Below are positions 9,559-18,224 of a DNA stretch of 64,000 nt, piece after piece (position 1 is the stretch's first letter; every line of letters starts with the position of its first letter). The stretch spans positions 62,001-126,000 of the forward strand of contig JAFIFW010000012.1 of the NCBI GenBank assembly GCA_020831825.1, given 5' to 3'. The DNA is from Methylophaga sp. Lineage in GTDB: Bacteria; Pseudomonadota; Gammaproteobacteria; Nitrosococcales; Methylophagaceae. The notes under the pieces were generated by a model. That model was not told where the DNA came from, searched no databases, and worked only from the letters and a program-made list of their open reading frames with translations. The translations under genes and the position numbers were made by a program.

Positions 9559-11063
9559 GCCCGGAAGTTGTTTTACCCATTCTCATCCCGTTACTCGCTG
9601 GCGCTCTGACACTGGCCTTTTGGCGCTCTCAACGCTATCAACGCTGGATTACATTATTTGCCTCATTTGCGCTACTCGCTGCCGGATTGTGGCTGCTTGA
9701 TAGTACTCGAGAACATGGCTATGTCGTGATGCAAATGGGTAACTGGCCGGCACCCTTTGGTATCACCGTTATTGCCGACCTGCTCAGCGCGATTATGATC
9801 GTCTTGACCGGCATTATAGGTCTGGCAATTGCGATTTATTCCATGGTGGCCACACCTGATCGGCATGAGCGCTTTGGCTATTATCCACTTATGCACCTGT
9901 TACTGGCCGGTGTTTCCGGTTCATTCCTGTCTGGCGATATTTTCAATCTGTTTGTCTGGTTTGAAGTGATGCTACTGGCATCGTTCGCCCTGCTCACACT
10001 CGGCGGTGAACGTTCTCAAATGGAAGGCGCCATCAAATATGTCACGCTGAACCTGTTTTCATCTGCCATTTTCTTGTCGGCAATCGGCCTGCTCTACGGC
10101 ATGGTCGGTACACTGAACATGGCCGATATTGGTTACAAGCTGTCTCAGGTTGAACACACCGGTATGGTCAATGTGGTTGCCCTGATGTTCATGATTTCCT
10201 TTGGTATCAAAGCGGCCGCGTTTCCATTGTTTTTCTGGCTACCGGCGTCATATCACACACCGTTGATTGCAGTATCGGCATTGTTTGCCGGTTTGCTGAC
10301 CAAAGTCGGTGTCTATGCGCTATACCGTGTGTTCACACTGATGTTTACCGGTGATGTTTCCTACACGCACGACATCTTGTTGTGGGCAGCGGCTCTGACC
10401 ATGCTCACCGGGGTTCTCGGTGCGGCTGCGCAATTCGAATTCAGAAGAATTCTGTCATTTCATATCATCAGCCAGATCGGCTATATGCTCTTGGGACTTG
10501 CGCTTTACACTCCGCTGGCCATCATTGGTGGCGTGTTCTACATCATGCATCACATCATTGTGAAGACAAACCTATTCCTGGTTAGTGGTGTCGTTTATCG
10601 ATTACTTGGCAGCTATGACTTGAAAAAACTCGGCGGCGTTTACAAACATCGTCCTGGATTGGCTGTGCTGTTTTTGGTGCCTGCACTTTCACTTGCTGGC
10701 TTGCCACCATTGTCAGGTTTCTTTGCCAAGTTCATTATCATTCGTGCCGGTATTGAGGTAGAAGCCTGGGTGGTCACTGCCGTTGCGCTGCTGGTAGGCC
10801 TGCTGACTTTATACTCAATGATTAAGATCTGGGCAGAAGTTTTCTGGAAACCGGTTCCAGAAGGAACCGACACCAGTGCGCTGACAGGAAAAGAGAAGGA
10901 TCCACAAATGTGGATTATGCTGTTGCCTCTAGTCGGGTTAACACTATGTACGTTGTTCATCGGTCTCAATGGTCAGCCCATCTATGAACTTGCAAGTGAT
11001 GCGGCAGGCCAACTAATGAATCCCGCAGGCTATATCGAGGCAGTTCTGGGAGTATCACCATGA
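9555..11063 (+). CDS. mnhD: Mrp antiporter subunit D (MnhD)
   Basis: A 502-residue ND4/ND2-like proton-translocating subunit. [13 protein letters not shown] carries the TM5 glutamate at residue 137, the position studied in Bacillus Mrp[17 protein letters not shown] and [12 protein letters not shown] carry the conserved lysines. The start is TTG at 9555, inside the mnhC stop (TTGA overlap), because no ATG occurs in frame until well past the first helix. It ends in an ATGA overlap with mnhE. All features indicate a functional subunit. Confidence 0.94.
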   Translation: MSPEVVLPILIPLLAGALTLAFWRSQRYQRWITLFASFALLAAGLWLLDSTREHGYVVMQMGNWPAPFGITVIADLLSAIMIVLTGIIGLAIAIYSMVATPDRHERFGYYPLMHLLLAGVSGSFLSGDIFNLFVWFEVMLLASFALLTLGGERSQMEGAIKYVTLNLFSSAIFLSAIGLLYGMVGTLNMADIGYKLSQVEHTGMVNVVALMFMISFGIKAAAFPLFFWLPASYHTPLIAVSALFAGLLTKVGVYALYRVFTLMFTGDVSYTHDILLWAAALTMLTGVLGAAAQFEFRRILSFHIISQIGYMLLGLALYTPLAIIGGVFYIMHHIIVKTNLFLVSGVVYRLLGSYDLKKLGGVYKHRPGLAVLFLVPALSLAGLPPLSGFFAKFIIIRAGIEVEAWVVTAVALLVGLLTLYSMIKIWAEVFWKPVPEGTDTSALTGKEKDPQMWIMLLPLVGLTLCTLFIGLNGQPIYELASDAAGQLMNPAGYIEAVLGVSP

Positions 11064-11533
11064 TTGGCTTTTTCTGGAATATCCTGCTTGCTCTGGCCTG
11101 GGTGGCACTCACCGGCAATTTTGGCGGCCTGAACTTCACTTTTGGTTTTGCCCTTGGCTACGCTGTTCTGGCAATTGCTCAAACACAATTACCTGCCATC
11201 AGGGGGTATGCACAACGTATCCCGAGAGTCTTGAGATTTATGGGCTTTTTTATCCTGGAGCTGGTCAAGGCGAATCTTAAGGTTGCTTTTGATATTTTGA
11301 CTCCGCCATGGCATATGCAGCCGGGCGTCATTGCTTACCCGCTGTCAGCGAAAACAGAATTTGAAATCACCATGGTGGCCAACTTTATATCGCTGACACC
11401 AGGCACACTGAGTCTGGACGTATCCAACGATAATCGAGTGTTGTTTATTCACGCAATGTTTCTGCAGGATGAAAAAAAACTGCTGGCTGAATTAAATGAA
11501 GTCGAGCGAAGATTGCTCGAAGTATTGCGCTGA
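11060..11533 (+). CDS. mnhE: Mrp antiporter subunit E (MnhE)
   Basis: A 157-residue subunit with two or three N-terminal helices and a cytoplasmic domain. It contains the family motifs ILTPPWHMQPGVIAYPL and SLTPGTLSLDV. The start overlaps mnhD (ATGA). MrpE is needed for complex assembly in Bacillus. The next gene begins after a short gap with GAGGAG. Confidence 0.94.
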   Translation: MIGFFWNILLALAWVALTGNFGGLNFTFGFALGYAVLAIAQTQLPAIRGYAQRIPRVLRFMGFFILELVKANLKVAFDILTPPWHMQPGVIAYPLSAKTEFEITMVANFISLTPGTLSLDVSNDNRVLFIHAMFLQDEKKLLAELNEVERRLLEVLR

Positions 11534-11543
11534 GGAGAAGCAA

Positions 11544-11816
11544 GTGAGCGCTTATGTGATCAATCTGGTTTATTTGATGCTCTCTGTAGCATTACTACTA
11601 GGCTTTATACGTCTCGCCAAAGGGCCATCATTACCTGATCGGGTAGTAGCGCTTGAACTGGTGGCATCTATCGTGGCGGGTATGGTGGGGGTTCATGCCA
11701 TCTATACCGGTGTGTCGAGTTTTCTCGATGTTGCGATTGTATTGGCATTAACAGCATTTTTGGCGGCTATTGGTTTTGCACGATTCTTGGAGCGAGGAGG
11801 TCCGCGTGATGACTGA
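11544..11816 (+). CDS. mnhF: Mrp antiporter subunit F (MnhF)
   Basis: A 90-residue, three-helix subunit with RLAKGPSLPDRVVALE and a closing FARFLERGG. The start is GTG at 11544, preceded by GAGGAG at 11532-11537. The frame is open further upstream, but that part lies in the mnhE coding end and does not match the family. It overlaps mnhG by 8 bp. Confidence 0.92.
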   Translation: MSAYVINLVYLMLSVALLLGFIRLAKGPSLPDRVVALELVASIVAGMVGVHAIYTGVSSFLDVAIVLALTAFLAAIGFARFLERGGPRDD

Positions 11817-12234
11817 AATTTTGGTTTCAGCCTTACTCTTGATAGGAGCTGCATTAATGTTGCTGGCCGCTATCGGCATCATTCGTCTGCCAGACCTTCC
11901 TACAAGGATGCACGCAACCACCAAGTCCGGTGCGCTGGGTACTGCATTAATCATGATCGCTGTCGCATTTTATTTTGCTGAAGTCGCCGTGGTAACTCGG
12001 GCATTGGCAGTTATTGCTTTTATAATAGTGACAGCACCGGTCGCGGCGCATGTGATAGGACGCGCAAGCTACTTTGTAGGTGTGCCACTCTGGGAAGGCA
12101 CCATCAAGGACGACCTGAAAACCAGCTATGACCCGGAGACACATTATCTGCGTAGCGGTTTTGAAGAAGATGTCCCCAAGAAACCTGCCGCCAGCAAGAA
12201 AACAACCGCGGCTAAAGCCAAACCGAAGCGCTAG
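11809..12234 (+). CDS. mnhG: Mrp antiporter subunit G (MnhG)
   Basis: A 141-residue, three-helix subunit with GIIRLPDLPTRMHATTKSG. The start is ATG at 11809, with AGGAGG eight bases upstream. It ends in a cytoplasmic tail rich in Lys, Ala and Pro, longer than in many MrpG proteins. It is the last gene of the operon. I see no clear intrinsic terminator after it. Confidence 0.92.
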   Translation: MTEILVSALLLIGAALMLLAAIGIIRLPDLPTRMHATTKSGALGTALIMIAVAFYFAEVAVVTRALAVIAFIIVTAPVAAHVIGRASYFVGVPLWEGTIKDDLKTSYDPETHYLRSGFEEDVPKKPAASKKTTAAKAKPKR

Positions 12235-12313
12235 GGCTTGCTGCTCTTTCAGACAATAATTCGATGATTAGTCACTGAGGTTTTAACTGGCGACGATGAA
12301 TAATCAACAAGCA

Positions 12314-12826
12314 TTAGTCAGGCTCGGGATATAACTGCACGATTCCCGACTCACCTCGCATATCGCCCACCACCCAGATCTGCTCAAAAGGATGGGCCTC
12401 GGGAATGCTAACCAGATGTCTATTGACTTCTATCTCCTGACGGGTCCATAACGGGTTGGCATTGCGCAACACCAACCAGACCCGTTCACTGTGATAGCGC
12501 TTGTGCGATTTGCTTTCGAGGATGGCATTGAGTGCGCTAAGCAAACGCTGTTCGGCTGGAATATTCATCAACTCATGCAGCACTTCAAGCGTTCGCAGAC
12601 TGGCAGACTTTCCGAGAATCAACCGCGCTTCTTCTTCGCTGCCGTATATATGTGCGATTTCGATATCAAGACGCTGATGGTCAAAATAACAGGAAACGTC
12701 AGGTTGTTGTGGTTCGTTGTGCCAGATATGGCGCATATGAATGCCCGTCTGCTTTTCAAACAGGCGCATAAAAAGCTTGGCGGCCTCGTGCTCCAGTTCG
12801 ATTTTTTCCTGCATATTGCGATTCAT
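12314..12826 (-). CDS. Hypothetical protein, possibly PD-(D/E)xK-like fold
   Basis: A 170-residue soluble protein that I do not recognise. It has a helical N-terminus rich in Glu and Lys, then a segment with Pro42-Asp43 followed by LDIEIAHIYG (Asp54, Glu56). This loosely recalls the metal-binding part of PD-(D/E)xK nucleases, but the final lysine position holds alanine. The C-terminal half has strands such as RVWLVLRNA and FEQIWVVGDM. It starts 20 bp after the diguanylate cyclase stop, so the two are probably co-transcribed. It sits between the two antiporter operons on the opposite strand. The function is unknown. Confidence 0.6.
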   Translation of the reverse strand: MNRNMQEKIELEHEAAKLFMRLFEKQTGIHMRHIWHNEPQQPDVSCYFDHQRLDIEIAHIYGSEEEARLILGKSASLRTLEVLHELMNIPAEQRLLSALNAILESKSHKRYHSERVWLVLRNANPLWTRQEIEVNRHLVSIPEAHPFEQIWVVGDMRGESGIVQLYPEPD

Positions 12827-12846
12827 CGAATTTAAGCCAGCCCCAA

Positions 12847-14415
12847 TTATTCAATGGATACGCAATTATCCCGGCCCAGCTTCTTGGCTTGATACAACCC
12901 CTGATCCGCTCGTTTGAACACATCATCGGCACTGTCATTTTCAACAAAACTTGCCACACCGGCCGAAACAGTGACTGGCACCGGATTGCCCTCATAGACA
13001 AAACGAGCTTCCTTGATTTTTTCACGTATCTTGTTGGCCAACTGAGTGCCCATAGTCAAATCTGTTTCAGGGAAAATTCCAACGAATTCTTCCCCACCGT
13101 AACGAGCAACAAAATCTGCACTGCGGGTTGATTCGGTCAGGATATTGGCAAACTCCTTAAGAATTTTATCGCCCGCCATGTGCCCATATTCATCGTTGAT
13201 TTGCTTGAAGTTATCAATATCCCATATCACCAACGTCAGTGGGTTTTGATAGCGTTTCCAGCGGACATATTCCTGTTCGAGCATTTCCATCATGGCCTGG
13301 CGATTCCAGATGCCGGTGAGTGCATCCTTACGCATCGACTCCTGGGCTTTCCTGATGCCATCGCGTAATCGCTGCGCTTCATCCTCCAGCAGTGCCATTT
13401 CTGCTTTCAATTTACTGATTTGGTGCAAAGACTTTGTGTGTCTTGACTCATCCGCATGGCGATAATCGTCAAACAACTCACATAGTGATGTCAGTTTTAG
13501 ATTGATCATCGACTTGAGTTGATAGGCATCGCGAGAATCATTGATAATATCCCGACGCATCTCATCCAAACTGGCATTGAGCTGTTCACCGAGCGTCGAC
13601 TGATGCTGATATGCCTCAGCTTCTTCGTTGGCATTCTCCAGCAGGATCATGTCCAGCTGATTAATTTTGTCGGTGAGACTGGTCAAAAAGGCACGATATT
13701 CAAGCTTTTGCAGCTCTGCCTCACGGCCAAGACTGTTGACAAGACTCGCCAGAGTATCGACGATGAACGGCAGGTTTTCACTGGTCATATGCCGTTCTAC
13801 AGCGACACGAATTTCCAGCAAGTCTTCGCTGAACTGCTCTGGCAAATGTAGTTTTTCCAGCAATCCGAATAGCACGCCTTGGCACATCTTGAGATGATCT
13901 TTACGTGGCTGGAATGACAATAATCGTTGCCAGAATCGCTTGGCATCAGTGTTGCCAGATGCCGCCGAACCCACTGCAGAATTTATTAATTCAAGCCACT
14001 GACTCTGGTAACCTGCCAACTGGTGTTTATCAGAAGTCACCTTAATGGCTTTTGCCAGTGTGGCAGCTTCCTTACTCAAGTGTGGGGGAAAGTTAACAGC
14101 GTCCAACAGCTCCAGCATCAATGCCGAGCTGGTCTTGATTGAGTTCTGTTCGGAAGTATCCTGCTGAATCAGCGTCTGAATTTTTTCCAGAATTACAGAG
14201 ATGCGATCGCTGTCGCGATTGCCTCGTAATTCATGGCGAAGATTTTTTAATTGCTGATCAAGAACCGGATCCAGTCCTTCTGCAAGCAGAGCCAGTCGCC
14301 CCAAGGCACGCTCGAGGGTGTTGAGATAATGCTGCTGAAGCTCTTCACGTGCGATAGCTTCGAAATATTTATGCTTCCACTGCTGCAGCCTGGCTTCAAG
14401 TTCTTCTGCTGTCAT
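12847..14415 (-). CDS. Diguanylate cyclase with long N-terminal sensory/coiled-coil region
   Basis: A 522-residue cytoplasmic protein. About 330 residues of mostly helical, coiled-coil-rich sequence precede a C-terminal GGDEF domain that opens with DALTGIWNRQAM. The active-site loop is GGEEF at 440-444. RSAD at 431-434, five residues before it, is the canonical RxxD product-inhibition site. It should therefore make cyclic di-GMP from two GTP and be feedback-inhibited. No transmembrane segment or recognised input domain is evident. The N-terminus resembles DgcP-type enzymes of Pseudomonas (recalled, not searched). The start codon overlaps the end of a possible 56-codon upstream gene (ATGA). 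Confidence 0.92.
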   Translation of the reverse strand: MTAEELEARLQQWKHKYFEAIAREELQQHYLNTLERALGRLALLAEGLDPVLDQQLKNLRHELRGNRDSDRISVILEKIQTLIQQDTSEQNSIKTSSALMLELLDAVNFPPHLSKEAATLAKAIKVTSDKHQLAGYQSQWLELINSAVGSAASGNTDAKRFWQRLLSFQPRKDHLKMCQGVLFGLLEKLHLPEQFSEDLLEIRVAVERHMTSENLPFIVDTLASLVNSLGREAELQKLEYRAFLTSLTDKINQLDMILLENANEEAEAYQHQSTLGEQLNASLDEMRRDIINDSRDAYQLKSMINLKLTSLCELFDDYRHADESRHTKSLHQISKLKAEMALLEDEAQRLRDGIRKAQESMRKDALTGIWNRQAMMEMLEQEYVRWKRYQNPLTLVIWDIDNFKQINDEYGHMAGDKILKEFANILTESTRSADFVARYGGEEFVGIFPETDLTMGTQLANKIREKIKEARFVYEGNPVPVTVSAGVASFVENDSADDVFKRADQGLYQAKKLGRDNCVSIE

Positions 14416-14582
14416 GCACCTGTCTCTTGTCTAAGCATCCTTAGTGCTACATCATTTTGATTTAAGTGTACAACAGCTTGGGCACGATACACATTAAAAT
14501 CACGGTCAATTTTCAATTTGACCGAATCGACTTTTGGAAACATCTTGAGGCTGCGATTCTGTTTGACTAATATGTCGGCCAT
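14412..14582 (-). CDS. Possible small protein (56 aa) upstream of the diguanylate cyclase
   Basis: A short reading frame in the gap between the cyclase and mnhE2. Its stop overlaps the cyclase ATG exactly as ATGA, the arrangement used for coupled translation. The predicted peptide is soluble and looks like ordinary protein (SVKLKIDRDFNVYRAQAVVH, then ALRMLRQETGA). The opposite strand here is largely non-coding, so it is not a shadow of a longer gene. No good ribosome-binding site precedes the ATG at 14582. It may be a real small gene, a remnant of a longer gene, or chance. Confidence 0.4.
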   Translation of the reverse strand: MADILVKQNRSLKMFPKVDSVKLKIDRDFNVYRAQAVVHLNQNDVALRMLRQETGA

Positions 14583-14601
14583 TGAAAGAAGAAGGAATCC
14601 T

Positions 14602-15096
14602 GTGAACTCTGGCAAAGCAAACCTCTGGAGAAAACTGCAAACAGGAGCAATCTGGTGCGTTGCCTATTTTCTGCTTTGGTTGATACTGGCAGCGGGAGAA
14701 GCGCCATGGTTTGGCTTATTACTGGCCGTGTTTGCAGCGTGGGTCAGTGTCAGAATCAACACCTCTCGATGGTTCATCCGACTATCGGCTCTTCCCGCTT
14801 TCATAGTGTTTTTTCTGGTTGAACTATGGCTGGGCGCCTGGGATGTGGCTCGAAGAGCCGTCCATCCTAAAGTCCCCCTCAATCCAGCATGGGTAAGTTA
14901 TCCCTTGAAAACAACTGACGAACAGGTTCGCTTATTGTTATCGGCTCTCACGGGATTGCTACCGGGTACGCTCGCCTCTCATTACCAACAGGGCAAATTG
15001 CATGTTCATGTGCTGGATCAGGGGCAAGACTGGGCTGGCGTCATCTCGCATCTTGAAGAACATCTGACCAGACTGCTGACAGGCGGTCAGCCATGA
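14602..15096 (+). CDS. mnhE2: Second-cluster Mrp/Mbh-type subunit E (MnhE-like)
   Basis: A 164-residue MnhE-family protein and first gene of a second antiporter-like operon. Motifs are VHPKVPLNPAWVSYPL and SALTGLLPGTLASH, diverged from the first copy. I chose GTG at 14602 because AAGGA lies about seven bases upstream. An ATG at 14572 is in frame but has no such site. The start lies about 190 bp from the divergent cyclase start. It overlaps the next gene by 4 bp. Confidence 0.88.
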   Translation: MNSGKANLWRKLQTGAIWCVAYFLLWLILAAGEAPWFGLLLAVFAAWVSVRINTSRWFIRLSALPAFIVFFLVELWLGAWDVARRAVHPKVPLNPAWVSYPLKTTDEQVRLLLSALTGLLPGTLASHYQQGKLHVHVLDQGQDWAGVISHLEEHLTRLLTGGQP

Positions 15097-15341
15097 TGAT
15101 ATTAATTGGTTTGCTGATGGCCAGCATCTTGATAGGACTAGTGCGGGTAGTAATAGGCCCTAGCCACGTGGATCGTCTACTGGTCATACAACTCTCCGGC
15201 ACCACTGGCACCGCAATACTGCTGATACTCTCGCAAACACTTGCCTCACCAGCGCTGATGGATGCTGCACTGATCCTGGCATTGCTGGCCGCACTGGTTT
15301 CCGCTGCCTTGGTGCAATTTCTCAGGAAATACGATGATTGA
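15093..15341 (+). CDS. mnhF2: Second-cluster subunit F (MnhF-like)
   Basis: An 82-residue, three-helix protein with RVVIGPSHVDRLLVIQ, the MrpF/MbhB signature. The start overlaps mnhE2 (ATGA) and the end overlaps mnhG2 by 8 bp. It is tightly coupled to its neighbours. Confidence 0.88.
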   Translation: MMILIGLLMASILIGLVRVVIGPSHVDRLLVIQLSGTTGTAILLILSQTLASPALMDAALILALLAALVSAALVQFLRKYDD

Positions 15342-15633
15342 GGCGTTGAGCATATTGTTGCTGTGGCTGGGCGGTGCATTCTTTGTGATTGGTACTGTTG
15401 GCCTGCTGCGTTTCCCTGATGTTTACAGTCGCCTGCATGCCTTGACCAAAGCCGACACACTCGGTCTAGGGCTGGTCATTCTGGGCTTGAGCCTTCGTGC
15501 TGATCAGCTGTTCACCGTGTTGCTCATGTTGTTTATCTGGTTACTGGTCATGGCTTCCAGTGCGACCGCCTGCCAACTACTGGCTCGCTACCAACTGCAA
15601 TCAGACAAGGACAGCTCCGATGGCGGCAAGTGA
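15334..15633 (+). CDS. mnhG2: Second-cluster subunit G (MnhG-like)
   Basis: A 99-residue, three-helix protein with GLLRFPDVYSRLHALTKADTLG, the MrpG/MbhC signature. It lacks the long Lys/Ala tail of the first-cluster MnhG. The 3' end overlaps the next gene by 14 bp. Confidence 0.88.
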   Translation: MIEALSILLLWLGGAFFVIGTVGLLRFPDVYSRLHALTKADTLGLGLVILGLSLRADQLFTVLLMLFIWLLVMASSATACQLLARYQLQSDKDSSDGGK

Positions 15634-16525
15634 ACTGATTCTGGACCTGATACTGTGCCTGGTGCTGCTGAGCCTTGCTGTGGCTGTGGTTGAAGTCAAA
15701 CGGCTGTATGACAGCATCATTCTGTTCATAGCTTTTGGCCTGATCTTGTCAATCACCTGGGCTCGACTGGGTGCGCCTGATCTCGCACTGGCAGAAGCCG
15801 CGATTGGTGCAGGCATTACCGGAGTGCTACTGATGGCCGCTTATGCCAATCTGGCCCCGAAAAAACATCTACAAAACTCCCATCGTTCATGGCTGGCTGT
15901 TGGCTTTAGTCTGGCAGCGATGGTATGGCTGGTGCTGTCTTTAATACCATTGGCAGACTCACCAGAAAGTCTGGTCGCCGTGGCTGAACAAGCAATGGCG
16001 GACAGCGGTGTGACACATCCTGTGACTGCCGTGCTGCTCAATTTCAGGGCCTGGGATACGCTGCTGGAATTAGTGGTGTTGCTGCTGGCCCTGCTCGGAA
16101 TGCAACAGCTTCGTTTACCATCCCTGAAAATCGCTTACCCCTGGCCACTTTTGAATGCCTGGGGTCGATATCTGGCACCGCTGACCATTGTCATTGGTGG
16201 TTATCTGCTATGGAGAGGCAGTAGCGGACCCGGCGGTGCTTTTCAATCAGGCGCCTTGCTGGCAGCAGGTTTGATTGTTCTCAGACTGAACCATGTAATA
16301 CCCGGCCTGAGCTGGCAACACGCCTGGCTAAGATGCTCCGTGTTGTGCGGTGCCGGATTTTTTCTGATCATCGCCTGCTTGACCGCCTGGTTGGGCCAAG
16401 GCTGGCTTGATTATCCGGCAAGCTATTCCGCCAGCTTGATATTCATCATTGAGTTTCTGGCAACCATCTCCATCGCTGTAACACTGGCCTGGTTGGTCAC
16501 AGGTCAACAGGAAGCAGCCTCATGA
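15620..16525 (+). CDS. Fused MbhD-MbhE-MnhB membrane subunit of the second cluster
   Basis: A 301-residue membrane protein in three parts. Residues 1-75 are MbhD/DUF4040-like (VEVKRLYDSIILFIAFGL, then ARLGAPDLALAEAAIGAG), equivalent to the C-terminal part of MrpA. The middle, around FRAWDTLLELVVLLLALLG, is MbhE-like. The C-terminal half is MnhB-like (GPGGAFQSGALLAAGLIVL). In canonical Mrp the first two blocks belong to MrpA. Here they are detached from the ND5-like part and joined to subunit B. The start is ATG at 15620, since the upstream frame overlies mnhG2 and gives a Cys-rich, unlikely sequence. Confidence 0.85.
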   Translation: MAASELILDLILCLVLLSLAVAVVEVKRLYDSIILFIAFGLILSITWARLGAPDLALAEAAIGAGITGVLLMAAYANLAPKKHLQNSHRSWLAVGFSLAAMVWLVLSLIPLADSPESLVAVAEQAMADSGVTHPVTAVLLNFRAWDTLLELVVLLLALLGMQQLRLPSLKIAYPWPLLNAWGRYLAPLTIVIGGYLLWRGSSGPGGAFQSGALLAAGLIVLRLNHVIPGLSWQHAWLRCSVLCGAGFFLIIACLTAWLGQGWLDYPASYSASLIFIIEFLATISIAVTLAWLVTGQQEAAS

Positions 16526-16797
16526 CTTTGTCATTACAGTTGTTTCTAGCCAGTGGCGGCATACTCTGGCTGACGGGGTTATATGGCTTGTGGCGTAATT
16601 CAGACCCCATCCGGCGCATCATATCGCTGAATATCATGGGCAGTGGCGTATTTTTGGTGATGGTCACCCTGGCTCGCAGAGAAACCAGCACTGACCCGGT
16701 CTTGCATGCCTTGGTGGTGACAGGTCTGGTCGTTGCGGTTAGTGCAACCGCTTTTGCACTCAGACTGGCAGTTGCCAGCCAGCAGGAAAAACGCTGA
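16522..16797 (+). CDS. mnhC2: Second-cluster subunit C (MnhC/NuoK-like)
   Basis: A 91-residue, three-helix NuoK-like protein with LNIMGSGVFLVMVTLARR and HALVVTGLVVAVSATAFALRL. Overlaps with both neighbours (ATGA before, TGATG after) indicate a single coupled operon. It is shorter than the first-cluster MnhC because it lacks the loop between helices two and three. Confidence 0.87.
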   Translation: MTLSLQLFLASGGILWLTGLYGLWRNSDPIRRIISLNIMGSGVFLVMVTLARRETSTDPVLHALVVTGLVVAVSATAFALRLAVASQQEKR

Positions 16798-18224
16798 TGA
16801 ATGCAGCCCTGGTCAGTATGGTTGTGCCCTTTTTTGCGGCAATGCTGGTGTTGATGTGGCGGCCACAGCAACAAAGCTGGCTGGTCATCGTTGCCAGCAT
16901 TGTCAGTTTGCTGGCGGCAATGATGGCACTGCTGTCTGTAATCGATTCGGGCCCTCAATCGCTCAATCTGGGCGGCTGGGAGAGTCCGCTGGCGATTCGT
17001 TTTCAACTGATGCCCGTCAACGCACTCTTGATTGTCACTACCGCTGTCATTCATCTCATCGTTGTCTGCTTTGCCGCCAGCAGCCATCACTGTCAGTCGA
17101 TCAAGCAGGCTTTTTGGCCGCTGGCGCTATTGCTACACGGCAGTCTGGTTGCCTTGTGGCTATCCATGGATTTGTTCAACTGGTATGTCACGCTCGAACT
17201 GCTGGGGCTTGCCGCAGTGTCACTGGTGACATTGGCCGGACATAAGGCGCTTCGGGCAGCGCTGGATTATTTACTGCTATCACTGTTTGCATCACTCACC
17301 TATCTACTCGGTGTGGTGATGCTCTATGGACAGTACGGCACTCTGGATATTGCGCTGCTGGCAACGCTGACCGAGGCAGATCGGGTGACACAAACTGCCC
17401 TGCTGCTGATCTCAGCCGGTCTGATGCTGAAAGCCGCATTATGGCCATTACATTTATGGCTACCAGCGGCCCACTCCAGTGCGCCGACACCGGTCAGCGC
17501 CTTGTTATCAGCCTTGGTGGTCAAGGCACCTTTGTTCATTTTGTGGTTGTTATGGAGTCGGGTGGCGCCAAGCGAACTGGCCGTGCCAATGGGATTCTGG
17601 CTGGCCTTGCTGGGGGGCGGCGCATTGATGATTGGCGGCTGGTCAGCTTGCCGCACGCCACATCTGAAAACACTGGTTGCCTACTCCACGGTCGCACAGC
17701 TTGGTTATGGCCTGCTGGCACTCGGCCTGCTGCTTCATTGGCAATTGAATGATTTGCAGGCGGCACTTTGGTTGTTTGTGGTGGCACATGCACTGGCGAA
17801 AACTTCCATGTTCCTCGCGGCGGGGGAAATTCAGGCTTCGACCGGCAAAAAACGGCTGAACAGTCTGCGCGGCATGACATTGACCATGCCGGTGGCATTG
17901 TTTGCCTTTGCGGTGGCAGGTGGAAGCCTGATTGGCCTGCCACCCAGCGGAGGCTTTATTGCCAAGTGGCTGCTGATTCAACCTATGTTGATTGAACCTG
18001 CACACTGGCCCTGGGCCTTGCTGGTGATCATCGCCACCTTGCTCAGTGCTGCCTACGTATTTCGAGTGGTCAGTCAGGGCTTTCGCCAATCGTCTGTGTC
18101 GGCAACAGCAACTGAACACGGTAAGTCAGCACAATGGCTGGCGTTATTGCCGGCCATTCTGGTCTGGTTGATGGCGCTATTCTCTGAGCCACTGCTACAG
18201 TTAATGGATGTCTTCAGCGCATGA
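16797..18224 (+). CDS. Second-cluster ND4/ND5-like proton-translocating subunit, copy 1 (MnhD-like)
   Basis: A 475-residue polytopic protein of the proton-conducting membrane transporter family. FNWYVTLELLGLAA has the TM5 glutamate (Glu134). LMLKAALWPLHLWLPAAH and SALVVKAPLFILWLL carry the lysines of the proton path. It is preceded directly by mnhC2 and is the best counterpart of MrpD/MbhH in this cluster. All key charged residues are present, so it should be functional. Confidence 0.9.
   Translation: MNAALVSMVVPFFAAMLVLMWRPQQQSWLVIVASIVSLLAAMMALLSVIDSGPQSLNLGGWESPLAIRFQLMPVNALLIVTTAVIHLIVVCFAASSHHCQSIKQAFWPLALLLHGSLVALWLSMDLFNWYVTLELLGLAAVSLVTLAGHKALRAALDYLLLSLFASLTYLLGVVMLYGQYGTLDIALLATLTEADRVTQTALLLISAGLMLKAALWPLHLWLPAAHSSAPTPVSALLSALVVKAPLFILWLLWSRVAPSELAVPMGFWLALLGGGALMIGGWSACRTPHLKTLVAYSTVAQLGYGLLALGLLLHWQLNDLQAALWLFVVAHALAKTSMFLAAGEIQASTGKKRLNSLRGMTLTMPVALFAFAVAGGSLIGLPPSGGFIAKWLLIQPMLIEPAHWPWALLVIIATLLSAAYVFRVVSQGFRQSSVSATATEHGKSAQWLALLPAILVWLMALFSEPLLQLMDVFSA

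Noticed and set aside
12235-12313. Terminator after the first Mrp operon
   Set aside because: No stable stem with a T-run is visible in this short gap.
15497-15619. N-terminal extension of the MbhD-MbhE-MnhB fusion
   Set aside because: The Cys-rich sequence is an out-of-frame reading of mnhG2.
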